From positions 1 through 30,298 of the forward strand of contig DASVPR010000020.1 in NCBI GenBank assembly GCA_036389485.1: DNA of 30,298 nucleotides, in the 5' to 3' direction. Position 1 is the first letter of the stretch. Every line of letters begins with the position of its first letter. The translations under genes and the position numbers were made by a program. Below the pieces are notes generated by a model. That model had not been told where the DNA came from. It made no database searches and was given only the letters and a program-made list of their open reading frames with translations. This DNA is from CADCVT01 sp036389485. GTDB lineage: Bacteria; Actinomycetota; Thermoleophilia; Solirubrobacterales; Solirubrobacteraceae. This document shows, in pieces, positions 21,589 through 29,196 of the stretch.

Positions 21589-21594
21589 TAGCGT
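21589..21594 (+). promoter_or_regulatory. Candidate -10 of the collagen-like gene
   Basis: TAGCGT fits TAnnnT and ends 9 nt before the ATG at 21604. There is no Shine-Dalgarno, so a nearly leaderless mRNA is predicted, as for rpsT and murJ. No clear -35. Confidence 0.45.
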
Positions 21595-21603
21595 CTTCGT
21601 GCC

Positions 21604-22329
21604 ATGCCCTTCCGGCCCCCAGCGCTGTCGCGCGGGGTGGTTCTCGCGGCGGTCGCCGTCGCCGCCACAGCCGCCGGCCTTGCCGTTGGCGCGGTGCCGG
21701 ACAGCCAGGGCCGGTTCGTCGGGTGCTACGCGAACAAGGGCGGCAAGCTCCGGATCCTCGTGAAGGGAAACCGCTGCCGCCGCGGCGAGACGCTCATCCG
21801 CTGGAACCAGCGCGGGGTTCCCGGCGCCGACGGCGCCGCTGGGGCGCCCGGTCCGGCCGGGCCGCCCGGGGCTCCGGGCGCACCCGGGGCTCCGGGCGGG
21901 CCGGGCGCGCCCGGCTCACCGGGTGCGCCGGGCGCCGATGCCGGGAACGTCCTGACCGGTAACACGACGAACATCACGGCGCCGGTCGGCGAGACGCGCT
22001 GGCTCCAGCCCTCGGGGCAGTCCGACTTCTGGGGCGCGCCGACGTTCGCGGAGATGCTCTCGCCGGCGGTGGCGGTCGTCGCGCAGGACCTCGCGATCGA
22101 GCTCGGCAACCCGGCCGGGGCGGGCGAGTCGTACGCGTTCACGTTCACGGTGAACGGCGTCGACACCGCGCTCGGGTGCACCGTCAGCGGCGACGTCGAC
22201 AAGACCTGCACGAACACGACGGCGCACGTCTCGGTTCCCGCGCAGAGCCGGATCGCGTGGAAGGTCGTCGTGAGCGCGGGCGCGGTGTCGCGCCGGGTGC
22301 TCTTCGGCTGGCGCGCCGTGACGCCCTGA
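21604..22329 (+). CDS. Exported collagen-like repeat protein
   Basis: A 241-aa protein. Residues 1-31 are a signal peptide or membrane anchor with a hydrophobic run (VVLAAVAVAATAAGLAVGAV). Next comes a head domain, VGCYANKGGKLRI...GNRCRRGETLIRWNQRG, with paired cysteines and the WNxxG end that often precedes collagen-like stretches in Actinobacteria and phage proteins. Residues 71-112 are 14 uninterrupted Gly-X-Y triplets rich in Pro and Ala. The C-terminal 120 residues look like a beta-sandwich with two more cysteines (GC...TC). It is likely a surface or secreted trimer. Its function is unknown. It sits between rpsT and holA, a pair normally adjacent. It is probably transcribed from its own promoter. 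Confidence 0.82.
   Translation: MPFRPPALSRGVVLAAVAVAATAAGLAVGAVPDSQGRFVGCYANKGGKLRILVKGNRCRRGETLIRWNQRGVPGADGAAGAPGPAGPPGAPGAPGAPGGPGAPGSPGAPGADAGNVLTGNTTNITAPVGETRWLQPSGQSDFWGAPTFAEMLSPAVAVVAQDLAIELGNPAGAGESYAFTFTVNGVDTALGCTVSGDVDKTCTNTTAHVSVPAQSRIAWKVVVSAGAVSRRVLFGWRAVTP
21814..21939 (+). repeat. Gly-X-Y coding tandem repeat
   Basis: Fourteen 9-bp units coding Gly-X-Y, with GGX CCG/GCx units of nearly alternating GC-rich triplets. It is the only clear tandem repeat in the window. Such repeats can change in length by slippage between strains. Confidence 0.8.
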
Positions 22330-22330
22330 G

Positions 22331-22375
22331 GCGGCTCGGCCTGCGGCATCGGCGAGCACGCCGCCCTGGAGCCGC
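22331..22375. terminator. Possible shared terminator between convergent genes
   Basis: GCGGCTC (22331-22337) and GAGCCGC (22369-22375) are a 7-bp inverted repeat with a 31-nt loop in the 54-bp space between the converging collagen-like gene and holA. GGCGGC and GCCGCC inside could add a second tier. No T-tract. Confidence 0.3.
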
Positions 22376-22383
22376 GCGGTGCC

Positions 22384-23355
22384 TCAGCCCGCGATCTCGG
22401 CGAGCGCGCGCACCGCGAGGGTGTCCTTGTCGAGCTCCTCTCCCCCGCGGCTCCCCAGCTCGAGGTCGGCGAGGGCGATCAGGCCCTTCCGGAGCGCGTC
22501 GACGTCCGAGCGGCGGGCCTCGGCGATGCGGCGGTCCGCCATCCAGGGCGGGCCCTTGAACGAGGCCTTGACCTGAGCGGGCGACTCACCTGCCTCCAGG
22601 CGCTCCGCGACGGCGAGCACCTCGCGGAGCCTGCGCGCCACGGTCGGGATGAGGCGTTCGAGAGCCTCGCCCTGGGCGCGGAGCCCGACGAAGGCCCGTG
22701 TGGCCGCCTGGTGGTCCCTCGCGACCAGCGCGTCCCCGAGCCCCCAGATCTGCCGCTCGGCGCTCGGCGCGGCGACCGCCTCGACCTCGTCGATCCCGAC
22801 CTTCGCGCCGGCGCCGTGCTCCAGCGCGAGCTTCTCCAGCTCCCTCAGCAGGCGCTGCTGGCGCTCGCCGACGGCTTGGACGAGCGCCTGGGCCGCCGTG
22901 TGGTCGATGTCGATCTCGAGGCGCTGGGCCTGCTGCTGGACCCAGCGCGGCAGCTCCTTCGCCTTCAGGACGTTCTCGGCGACGACGTCGCCGCCGGCCT
23001 TCTTCACCGCTTCGGTCAGCGCCTTCGGCGCCTTCGCCCTGCCGTCCTCGCGGGCGAAGAAGGCGACGGTCGTCTCGGGGTCGAGGTGCCGCAGCGCGGG
23101 GGCGAGCTGCTCCTTGACCTCGGCCTCCTTCCAGCGCTCGACGCCGTCGACGATCACGAAGCGGCGACCCATCGCAAAGGTCATCGCGCTGAGCGCTGCG
23201 GCGGCGTTCTCGGGCGTCGCCTCCTCGCCCTCGAGCACCTCGGCGCCGCTCGCGCCGGACTCCCGCTCGGCGACGGTCCGCAGGTTCGCGCGCCGCTCGG
23301 CGATCCGGCCGTGGTCGTCGCCGTGGATCAGGTACGCGAGCTTCCAGGCGGGCAC
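22384..23355 (-). CDS. holA: DNA polymerase III subunit delta
   Basis: The 323-aa clamp-loader delta subunit, which opens the beta sliding clamp. It shows the family's N-terminal YLIHGDDHGRIAERRANLR, the SMTFAMGRRFVIVDGVERW segment (strand and helix after the first Rossmann-like unit), ALRHLDPETTVAFFAREDGR, and the C-terminal collar domain with IWGLGDALVARDHQAATRAF and AQVKASFKGPPWMADRR. GTG start at 23355, 9 nt after the VOC stop. It is the last gene of the comEA-comEC block, a widely conserved order, with a glyoxalase-family gene inserted just before it. Confidence 0.93.
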   Translation of the reverse strand: MPAWKLAYLIHGDDHGRIAERRANLRTVAERESGASGAEVLEGEEATPENAAAALSAMTFAMGRRFVIVDGVERWKEAEVKEQLAPALRHLDPETTVAFFAREDGRAKAPKALTEAVKKAGGDVVAENVLKAKELPRWVQQQAQRLEIDIDHTAAQALVQAVGERQQRLLRELEKLALEHGAGAKVGIDEVEAVAAPSAERQIWGLGDALVARDHQAATRAFVGLRAQGEALERLIPTVARRLREVLAVAERLEAGESPAQVKASFKGPPWMADRRIAEARRSDVDALRKGLIALADLELGSRGGEELDKDTLAVRALAEIAG

Positions 23356-23364
23356 CCGTTCACC

Positions 23365-23850
23365 CTACTTCGCGGACCCGGCGCGCCCCTCGAGCGCCGC
23401 CACGCGCTCCTCCAACGCGCGGACCTTCGCGGCCACGTCCTCGTCCCGCGGCCAGTGGACGATCTCGAGCTTGATGCCGTCCGGGTCGTAGAAGAACACC
23501 GCGTAGTACCCCGGCCGGTAGCCGTATTCCTCCGGCCCGCTCTCGATCGTGTGGCCGTTGTCGCGCAGCCATTGCGCACGCTCGTCGACGACCCCGCGGT
23601 GCGGCGCGCTGAACGCGACGTGGTGGACGCCGACGTCGTACCGGTCGTAGCGCTTGTCGCCCTTCGCCGCGCGGACGCTGACGCTGCCGAACCCGCCGGG
23701 CCGGCCCACATACACCACGCGCTCGCCCTGCTCGCCCTCGATCTCGGCGGTCCGGACGTACCCGAGCGGCCGCAGCAACTCGACGTAGAAGCGCAGGCTG
23801 CGGTCGAGGTCGGTGACGACGAGGTCGAGGTGGTCGATCGCTTCGCGCAT
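23365..23850 (-). CDS. VOC (glyoxalase/dioxygenase superfamily) protein
   Basis: A 161-aa protein with two beta-alpha-beta-beta-beta units of the vicinal oxygen chelate fold. Probable metal ligands are His7 (AIDHLDLVV), His76 or His77 (VGVHHVAF) and Glu129 (DGIKLEIVHW). The FFYDPDGIKLE segment is the family's most conserved part. A short charged helix (136-158, heptad-like RALEERVAALEG) extends the C-terminus. Substrate unknown: glyoxalase, fosfomycin-type thiol transferase and ring dioxygenase activities are all possible for the fold. The ATG at 23850 is 6 nt after the comEC stop. Its presence inside the comEC-holA pair is unusual. Confidence 0.88.
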   Translation of the reverse strand: MREAIDHLDLVVTDLDRSLRFYVELLRPLGYVRTAEIEGEQGERVVYVGRPGGFGSVSVRAAKGDKRYDRYDVGVHHVAFSAPHRGVVDERAQWLRDNGHTIESGPEEYGYRPGYYAVFFYDPDGIKLEIVHWPRDEDVAAKVRALEERVAALEGRAGSAK

Positions 23851-23856
23851 GGCGGG

Positions 23857-26181
23857 TCACTCTGTCACGGCGACACCGGTTCCGGTCGGCTCGACGCGGA
23901 CGGCGCCGTCCTCGTCGGTGCGTCGCACCTCCGGCACGGTTTCGAGCGCCTGGAGCGTGCTCGGCGCGGGATGGCCGTACGTGTTCTCGCCGACGGGGAT
24001 GACCGCCACCTCGGGCCGGATCGTCTCGAGCAGGCGCGGCAGGCCTTCGTCCTCGGAGCCGTGGTGGGCGACCTTGTAGACGTCGACGTCCGGGAGGTCG
24101 AGCGGGAGCGTGACCGGCGACTCGGCGTCGGCGGTGAGGAGCGCGGTCGTGGCGCCGTCCTCGACGAGGGTCACGGTCGCGGTCAGGTTCGGGTCGCCGG
24201 CCTTCGACCGCCCGGGCGGCGGCCAGAGGAAGGTCACGCGGATCGGCCCGACTTCGAGGACCTGCCCGGCCTCCGGGATCGTCCGGGACACCTCGGGCGG
24301 CAGCCCCTCGAAGCGGACCCCGCCGCCGGGTTCCTCCTGCTCCTCCTTCGTCTGGCGGTTGTCCACGACGAGGCGCGGCGTGAAGGCGGCGAGCACCTCC
24401 TTCAGCGCCCCTTCGTGGTCGAGGGAGGAGTGCGTGAGGAGGAGGACGTCGAGGTGGTCGACCCCGGCGCGCCGCAGCTTCCCGACGACGCCCGCGCCGG
24501 GCGGGCCCGTATCGATGAGGATCGCGTGCGCCGCGCCGTGCTGCACGAGCGTCGCGTCGCCCTGGCCGATGTCGAGGAAGGTGATCGCGAACCCGCTCGG
24601 CGGCTCCCCGGCCCGCGCCGCCCACGCCGCTCCGCCGAGCACCGCGACCGCGACAGCCGCCACCGCGATCCCACGCCGCCCGCGGCCCCAGCGCCGCGCA
24701 GCCACGACCCCTCCCCCCATCGCGGCGTACACCGCGACGACCGCGATCGGCCCCGGAAGCCCGACCTCGACGCTCGCGTAGGGGAGCGATGCCGCGGTCC
24801 GGCCGAGCCAGGCGAGGTACGCGAGCGGCAGCGAGGCGACGACGTTGATGGCGCCCGCTGCGGGTTCGCCGAGCGTGGCCGAGGCGGCCCCGAGCCACAT
24901 CACCGGCGCGACCGCGGGCGCGGCGAGGAGGTTCGCCGGGAGCGACACGAGCGACACCTGCTCGAAATGGAGCGCGAGCAGCGGCGCCGTCGCCGCCGTC
25001 GCGGCGATGGTCAGCGCTGCGGCCTCGGCGAGCACGCGCGGTGATCCGCGGGCGACGACCGCGTCGCGGATCCGCCGGTGGAAGGCGAGGATCGCGACCA
25101 CCGCGGCGAAGCTGAGCTGCCAGCCCGGGTCCTCGGCCGAACGCGGGTTGACGACGAGCGTCCCGGCCGCGGCGAGGAGCACCGCGTACCACCCGGAGGC
25201 GGGGCGGCCGGCCAGGGCGGCCGCGAGTCCCGCCGCTCCCATGACGCCCGCCCGCTGGATCGACGGCCCCGCGCCCGCGAGCGGCACGTACAGCGCGATC
25301 GCCGCGAGGGCGAGCGCAAGCCGCGTTCGCAGCATCGCGCCCGCGGCGGTGGCCGCGCCGATGACCAGCGCCACGAGCAGCATCACGTTCTGCCCGCTCG
25401 CCGCGACGAGGTGCGCGAGGCCCGCCGCGCGGAACTCGTCCCGCAGGTCGTCCGGCAGCGCGTGGTCCTGGCCGAGCACCATCCCGCGCGCCAGCGCCGC
25501 CTGCTCCGGAGCCAGCCCCGCGCCGAGCGCCGACTCGGCCCGGCGCCGGACGTCGTCGAGCACCGACTTCCGACGCCGCCCCGTGACCGTCACCCGCTCC
25601 GCCTCCAGCACGGCATGAACCCCGCGCCGCCGCTCGAAGCCCTCCCGGTCCCTCAGCGCACGCAGCTCCCCGCGCGCGACGACCTCCTCCCCGACGCCGA
25701 CCTCCGGGAGCCGGACGCGCGCCGGCGCCCGCACGAGCACGCGCTCCCCGGCCCCGGCGCCGCTCACCAGGCGGACCGGCACCACCCGAGCCCCGAAGCT
25801 CCGCGTCCGCGCAGGCTCGACCGCGAACCCCCGCGCCGTGAACGCCGCCGCCGGCCGGAGCGACGTCCGATCGAGGACGCGCACCCGCTCCGCCACGACG
25901 ACGGCGCCGAGCAGCGCCGCCGCCGCGCACCCCAGAGCCAGCACGCTTGCCGCCCCGCCCGCGCGAGCTCGCCCCTCGGCGGGCGCGCCGCGGCGGGACG
26001 TCGTCCCGGCCGCGACCGCCGCCGCGACGAGGATCGCCAGCCCGCCGGCCACGACCGCGGGCCACCGCGGCCCGGCGAGCAGTCCGCCGACGAAGGCCGA
26101 GAGCAGGACGTGGCGCGGATGCTCGAGCGCGGCGCCGAACCACCGCACCACTCCGCCTCGCCGCGAGCCGCGCGCCGTCAC
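23857..26181 (-). CDS. comEC: ComEC/Rec2 competence protein
   Basis: A 774-aa inner-membrane DNA channel that passes single-stranded DNA into the cytoplasm during transformation. It has an N-terminal membrane stretch and OB-like DUF4131 region (about 25-210), the competence domain with RGMVLGQDHALPDDLRDEFRAAGLAHLVAASGQNV, about ten membrane segments, and a C-terminal metallo-beta-lactamase-like domain (about 520-774) with FLDIGQGDATLVQ, LIDTGPPG, LLTHSSLDHEGAL and KVAHHGSED. The usual HxHxDH is HSSLDH here, keeping the outer His and the Asp-His. The GTG at 26181 overlaps the comEA stop (GTGA). The frame stays open upstream but only as antisense shadow. Confidence 0.93.
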   Translation of the reverse strand: MTARGSRRGGVVRWFGAALEHPRHVLLSAFVGGLLAGPRWPAVVAGGLAILVAAAVAAGTTSRRGAPAEGRARAGGAASVLALGCAAAALLGAVVVAERVRVLDRTSLRPAAAFTARGFAVEPARTRSFGARVVPVRLVSGAGAGERVLVRAPARVRLPEVGVGEEVVARGELRALRDREGFERRRGVHAVLEAERVTVTGRRRKSVLDDVRRRAESALGAGLAPEQAALARGMVLGQDHALPDDLRDEFRAAGLAHLVAASGQNVMLLVALVIGAATAAGAMLRTRLALALAAIALYVPLAGAGPSIQRAGVMGAAGLAAALAGRPASGWYAVLLAAAGTLVVNPRSAEDPGWQLSFAAVVAILAFHRRIRDAVVARGSPRVLAEAAALTIAATAATAPLLALHFEQVSLVSLPANLLAAPAVAPVMWLGAASATLGEPAAGAINVVASLPLAYLAWLGRTAASLPYASVEVGLPGPIAVVAVYAAMGGGVVAARRWGRGRRGIAVAAVAVAVLGGAAWAARAGEPPSGFAITFLDIGQGDATLVQHGAAHAILIDTGPPGAGVVGKLRRAGVDHLDVLLLTHSSLDHEGALKEVLAAFTPRLVVDNRQTKEEQEEPGGGVRFEGLPPEVSRTIPEAGQVLEVGPIRVTFLWPPPGRSKAGDPNLTATVTLVEDGATTALLTADAESPVTLPLDLPDVDVYKVAHHGSEDEGLPRLLETIRPEVAVIPVGENTYGHPAPSTLQALETVPEVRRTDEDGAVRVEPTGTGVAVTE

Positions 26182-26768
26182 ACCCGCACCTGCTCCCGCA
26201 GCGATTCGAGGCGCTTCTCGCCGATCCCGGGCACCTCGCCGAGCTCGTCGACGCTGCCGAAGCCTCCGTGCTCCTCGCGGTACTCGAGGATCGCGGTCGC
26301 GAGGCCCGGGCCGATGCCGTCGAGCGTGTCGAGCTGCTCGAGCGTCGCCGTGTTGAGGTTGAGCGGCTGGCCGGGCGGCGGCGGGGACGCGGAGGAGCCG
26401 GCGGACTCGGCACCCCGGGCCGCCGCCGGCGACGCGCGTTCGGGCACGAGGATCTGCCGCCCGTCCTCGGCCTTCGCGGCGAGGTTGACCGCGCTCAGGT
26501 CCGCTCGTCTCGTCGCGCCGCCGGCGCGCCGCAGCGCGTCGTCGACCCGCGCCCCCGACCGCAGCCGGTACACGCCCGGCGACCTGACCGCCCCCGCGAC
26601 ATGCACGACGACCGCCCCGCCGCCTCCAGCCTTCTCGACGCGCACCGGAGGCGCCGCCGGCGAAGCCCCTCTCGACGGGCCGCGGAGGTACTTCGCGCCG
26701 AGCACGACGACGAGGAGCGCGAGCCCGGCGTAGACCATCACCTGCGATCGGGAGACACCCTCCGGCAC
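26178..26768 (-). CDS. comEA: ComEA DNA-binding competence protein
   Basis: A 196-aa membrane-anchored DNA receptor that hands duplex DNA to ComEC outside the cell membrane. One membrane segment lies at 10-28 (VMVYAGLALLVVVLG), then an SLBB domain about 53-109 (VVHVAGAVRSPGVYRLRSGARVDDAL), a Pro/Ser linker, and tandem helix-hairpin-helix motifs 137-196 (NLNTATLEQLDTLDGIGPG and ELGEVPGIGEKRLESLR). GTG start at 26768, 8 nt after the -10-like TAGCTT. The gene heads the comEA-comEC-VOC-holA operon. Confidence 0.95.
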   Translation of the reverse strand: MPEGVSRSQVMVYAGLALLVVVLGAKYLRGPSRGASPAAPPVRVEKAGGGGAVVVHVAGAVRSPGVYRLRSGARVDDALRRAGGATRRADLSAVNLAAKAEDGRQILVPERASPAAARGAESAGSSASPPPPGQPLNLNTATLEQLDTLDGIGPGLATAILEYREEHGGFGSVDELGEVPGIGEKRLESLREQVRV

Positions 26769-26900
26769 GCCCGTCGAAGCTAGGCGCGAAGCTGCGACGA
26801 GACACGCGCGCGCTGTGCCGAAGTCGCGCGCGAACCGCGTGCGACGGCGGCGCGGCGAAGCGGGCGAGTGGCCGGGGCCGGGTGCGGCGGACGGGCCGCG
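26769..26900. promoter_or_regulatory. Spacer upstream of comEA with -10-like element
   Basis: 132 bp between comEA and the upstream secreted-protein gene. On the minus strand TAGCTT (26777-26782) lies 8 nt before the comEA GTG and fits TAnnnT, which predicts a leaderless comEA mRNA. No Shine-Dalgarno precedes the GTG. The remaining sequence is GC-rich, contains the run CGCGCGCG-like tract near 26805-26812, and shows no other feature. No clear terminator of the upstream gene. Confidence 0.4.
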
Positions 26901-28028
26901 TCAGCCCGCGGCTGGCGCCGGGAGCGGCTCGGCGGGCGGGTCGATCGGGGTGGCCGAGAGCAGCGCGGACCAGGTCGCGTCGTCGACCGTCTCGCCCGGT
27001 GGGAGGCCGGCTCGTTCGCGGAAGTCCGCGACGGCCGCGGCCGTCAGGTCGAGGAAGCGGCCGGTGACCGGCACGCTCGAGCCCGCCGCTCGCAGACGCT
27101 GCTGCAGCCAGCGGACGGGGTCGCCGGCGGCGCCTCGGCGCAGCGGCGCGAACCTGGGCAATGCGGAGAAGAGCTGGACGGGCGCCGGGAGCTCGTCGGT
27201 CATGCCGGCCCAGTGCGCGACGCTCGCGTGCTGCCACACCCACCACCCGAGCCCGAGCGCCCCGCGCGACGCGGCGAGCGACCGGAAGCGCCGGATCTCG
27301 CCGCGCGTCGCCGGCCGCCACGACTGGCCCAGCGGCGCGAGCGGCCGGCCGTAGACCGCGTTCTGCGCCCACGTCCGGGCGAAGACGCGGTCGACGCTCG
27401 TCCCGAGCAGCCGCCAGTACATCTGCGGCATGTTCACCTGCGCCCCGCCCGGGCCGAGGAACACCGAGTACGGGAAGGTCCCGTGGAAGTCGACGTAGGG
27501 GAACGACGTCAGCGCGACCGGGAACGACGGCCCGACCGCCCGGCGCAGCGCGCGCACGTACGACCGCGCCGCCCAGTACTTCCCCTGGTACTCGATCTCC
27601 GCGTCGATGACGAGGCAATCCGCGCCGAGCGCGAGCGCCCCCGCGAGCACCCGCGCCTCGGAGGCCGGCCGCCGCGCGAGCGCCCGCTGGTACGCGCAGA
27701 CCCGCAGCCCCGCGCCGTGCAGGGCATCGACGAGCGGCCGGCCGAACTGCGGCCAGCGGACCGTCCCGTGCGCGGCCTTCACCACCACGTACGACATCCC
27801 GGCCGCGGCGGCGCGCTCGGCGATCGCCTCGACGTCACCGCCCTCGCTCTTCGCGACCTCCCAGATCCACATCGCCTGGCCGGCGAACGCGTCGGCGGGG
27901 GAAGCGAGAGGCGCGGAAGGCGGCGCCCCCGGCGCGGAGGCGGGCGGCGGCCCGGGCTGCTGCGCCGTCGCGGCGGGAGCGAAGGAGAAGAGGGCGGCGA
28001 GCGCGGCGGCGTGGACGAGGCGGCGCAT
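26901..28028 (-). CDS. Secreted TIM-barrel/peptidoglycan-binding protein
   Basis: A 375-aa exported protein. The signal peptide is MRRLVHAAALAALFSFAPAA with cleavage after ATA near residue 22. A Pro/Ala linker follows, then a domain of about 230 residues that looks like a glycoside-hydrolase-type TIM barrel (MWIWEVAKSEGGDVEAIAERA, YVVVKAAHGT, DCLVIDAEIEYQGKYWAA, VNMPQMYWRLLG, LGLGWWVWQHAS). The acidic VIDAEIE strand may be catalytic. Last comes a peptidoglycan-binding domain (LRRGAAGDPVRWLQQRLRAAG...TVDDATWSALL). It may act on or anchor at the cell wall. The ATG at 28028 fits the signal peptide; a TTG at 28040 overlaps the upstream stop as TTGA and adds four residues. Confidence 0.82.
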   Translation of the reverse strand: MRRLVHAAALAALFSFAPAATAQQPGPPPASAPGAPPSAPLASPADAFAGQAMWIWEVAKSEGGDVEAIAERAAAAGMSYVVVKAAHGTVRWPQFGRPLVDALHGAGLRVCAYQRALARRPASEARVLAGALALGADCLVIDAEIEYQGKYWAARSYVRALRRAVGPSFPVALTSFPYVDFHGTFPYSVFLGPGGAQVNMPQMYWRLLGTSVDRVFARTWAQNAVYGRPLAPLGQSWRPATRGEIRRFRSLAASRGALGLGWWVWQHASVAHWAGMTDELPAPVQLFSALPRFAPLRRGAAGDPVRWLQQRLRAAGSSVPVTGRFLDLTAAAVADFRERAGLPPGETVDDATWSALLSATPIDPPAEPLPAPAAG

Positions 28029-28036
28029 CGGCGCAG

Positions 28037-28501
28037 TCAACCCGCCGGCGGCGACGGAGTTGCGAGGACGAGGTCGACCGCGGAGGCCGCGTCAGGCGCC
28101 TGTTGAACTCCCTCGACGTCCCACGACCCGATGCCGACGACGCGCTTGCCGGCCTTCAGCGCCAAAGCGATCTCGCTCAGCGTTCCGTAGCCGCCGCCGA
28201 CGGCGATCATCGCGTCGCACGCGCGCACGATCAGCCCGTTGCGCAGCTCACCGAGCCCGGTGGGCAGGGCGAACGAGACCCACTCGTTGGCGGCGGAGCG
28301 ATCGACGCCGGGCAGCAACCCGACGACCACGCCACCGGCCGACGCGGCACCGCGCGAGGCCGCTTCCATCACCCCGCCGAGACCTCCGGTCACGACGATG
28401 GCGGAGTGCGCGGCGAGGGCCGCACCGACGCGCTCGGCAGCCGCGAGGTCGGAAGGGTCGGCGGAGGAGGGGCCGACGACCGCGACTACCAGCGATCCCA
28501 A
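28037..28501 (-). CDS. LOG/TIGR00725-family nucleotide-binding protein
   Basis: A 154-aa Rossmann-like protein. Motifs are VVTGGLGGVMEAASRGA (37-52) and GGGYGTLSEIALALKAGK (102-119), a variant of the PGGxGTxxE motif of the lysine decarboxylase-like/LOG phosphoribohydrolases. The first residue of that motif is Gly, not Pro, which matches the TIGR00725 subgroup whose activity is unknown. The TTG start at 28501 lies inside the end of the nitroreductase gene (16-nt overlap); no ATG or GTG fits. The stop is 8 nt before the secreted-protein ATG. Confidence 0.85.
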   Translation of the reverse strand: MGSLVVAVVGPSSADPSDLAAAERVGAALAAHSAIVVTGGLGGVMEAASRGAASAGGVVVGLLPGVDRSAANEWVSFALPTGLGELRNGLIVRACDAMIAVGGGYGTLSEIALALKAGKRVVGIGSWDVEGVQQAPDAASAVDLVLATPSPPAG

Positions 28502-29196
28502 TGGATCGCCTCGGAAGCCGGCCGCCGCGTCACGGGGCCGAACCGCCCGAGCGGCCACCCGACCGGGATCACCGCGTACGTGTTCCACGCCTTCGGGATC
28601 CCGAGCACCCGCTTCCACTCGTGCTCGAGGAACATGTGCCACGTCGTGATGTTCGCGCCGAGGCCCAGAGCGCGCGCAGCCAGCAACAGGTTCTGCACGC
28701 CGGGGTAGATCGACGCGGCCTCCGTCAGCACCGCCATCCGAGGACCGCGCGCCGCGAACTTCGCCCCGTCGACCGGCCCGAGCTCGCGCACCAGCCGCGC
28801 CGCGATCGACGGCGGCGTCCGCCGGCAGTAGCACGGCACGATCAGAGCGGGCGTCTCCGCGAAGTGGTCGCGCTGGTACTCCAGAGCGCGCAGCAGGGGC
28901 CGCGCCTTCTCCTCCCCCATCCGCTCCACGGCCTCGTCCGCGGTGGCGCTCACGTAGGCATCGCACGACCGCCGCCACAGCTCGGCGAGCTCCGCGATCA
29001 CGGCACGGTCGTCGACCACGACGAACTCGTAGTTCTGCTCGTTGCCGCCGGACGGCGCCCACGTCGCCGCCTCGACCAGCTTCTCCAACGTCTCCCGCGG
29101 CACCGGATCCGGCTTCAGGCGCCGCATCGCCCGCATCGTCGACATGACGTCGAAGATGGGCGCGTCGGCGCCGACGGGAACGGCGGCGGAGCTCAT
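28486..29196 (-). CDS. Nitroreductase family protein
   Basis: A 236-aa FMN-dependent oxidoreductase of the NfsB/BluB-like fold. MSTMRAMRRLKPDPVPRETLEKLVEAATWAPSGGNEQNYEF holds the FMN phosphate-binding Arg cluster and the APSGxNxQ motif; AASIYPGVQNLLLAARALGLGANITTW (about 162-188) is the second FMN segment; PVGWPLGRFGPVTRRP follows. It would reduce nitro, quinone or similar substrates with NAD(P)H; the physiological target is unknown. The ATG at 29196 overlaps the leuS stop as ATGA. Normal length. Confidence 0.9.
   Translation of the reverse strand: MSSAAVPVGADAPIFDVMSTMRAMRRLKPDPVPRETLEKLVEAATWAPSGGNEQNYEFVVVDDRAVIAELAELWRRSCDAYVSATADEAVERMGEEKARPLLRALEYQRDHFAETPALIVPCYCRRTPPSIAARLVRELGPVDGAKFAARGPRMAVLTEAASIYPGVQNLLLAARALGLGANITTWHMFLEHEWKRVLGIPKAWNTYAVIPVGWPLGRFGPVTRRPASEAIHWDRW

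Noticed and set aside
21814..21939. CRISPR-like or satellite repeat
   Set aside because: Nine-bp units in frame code for Gly-X-Y collagen-like triplets; no spacers are present.
22711..25044. 777-codon open frame on the plus strand
   Set aside because: Antisense to holA, the VOC gene and comEC; no recognisable motif and biased Arg/Asp/Gly content.
26182..27618. Upstream extension of the comEC frame
   Set aside because: It runs through comEA and the secreted-protein gene in another frame and gives Arg/Pro-rich sequence. The GTG at 26181 coupled to the comEA stop is the sensible start.
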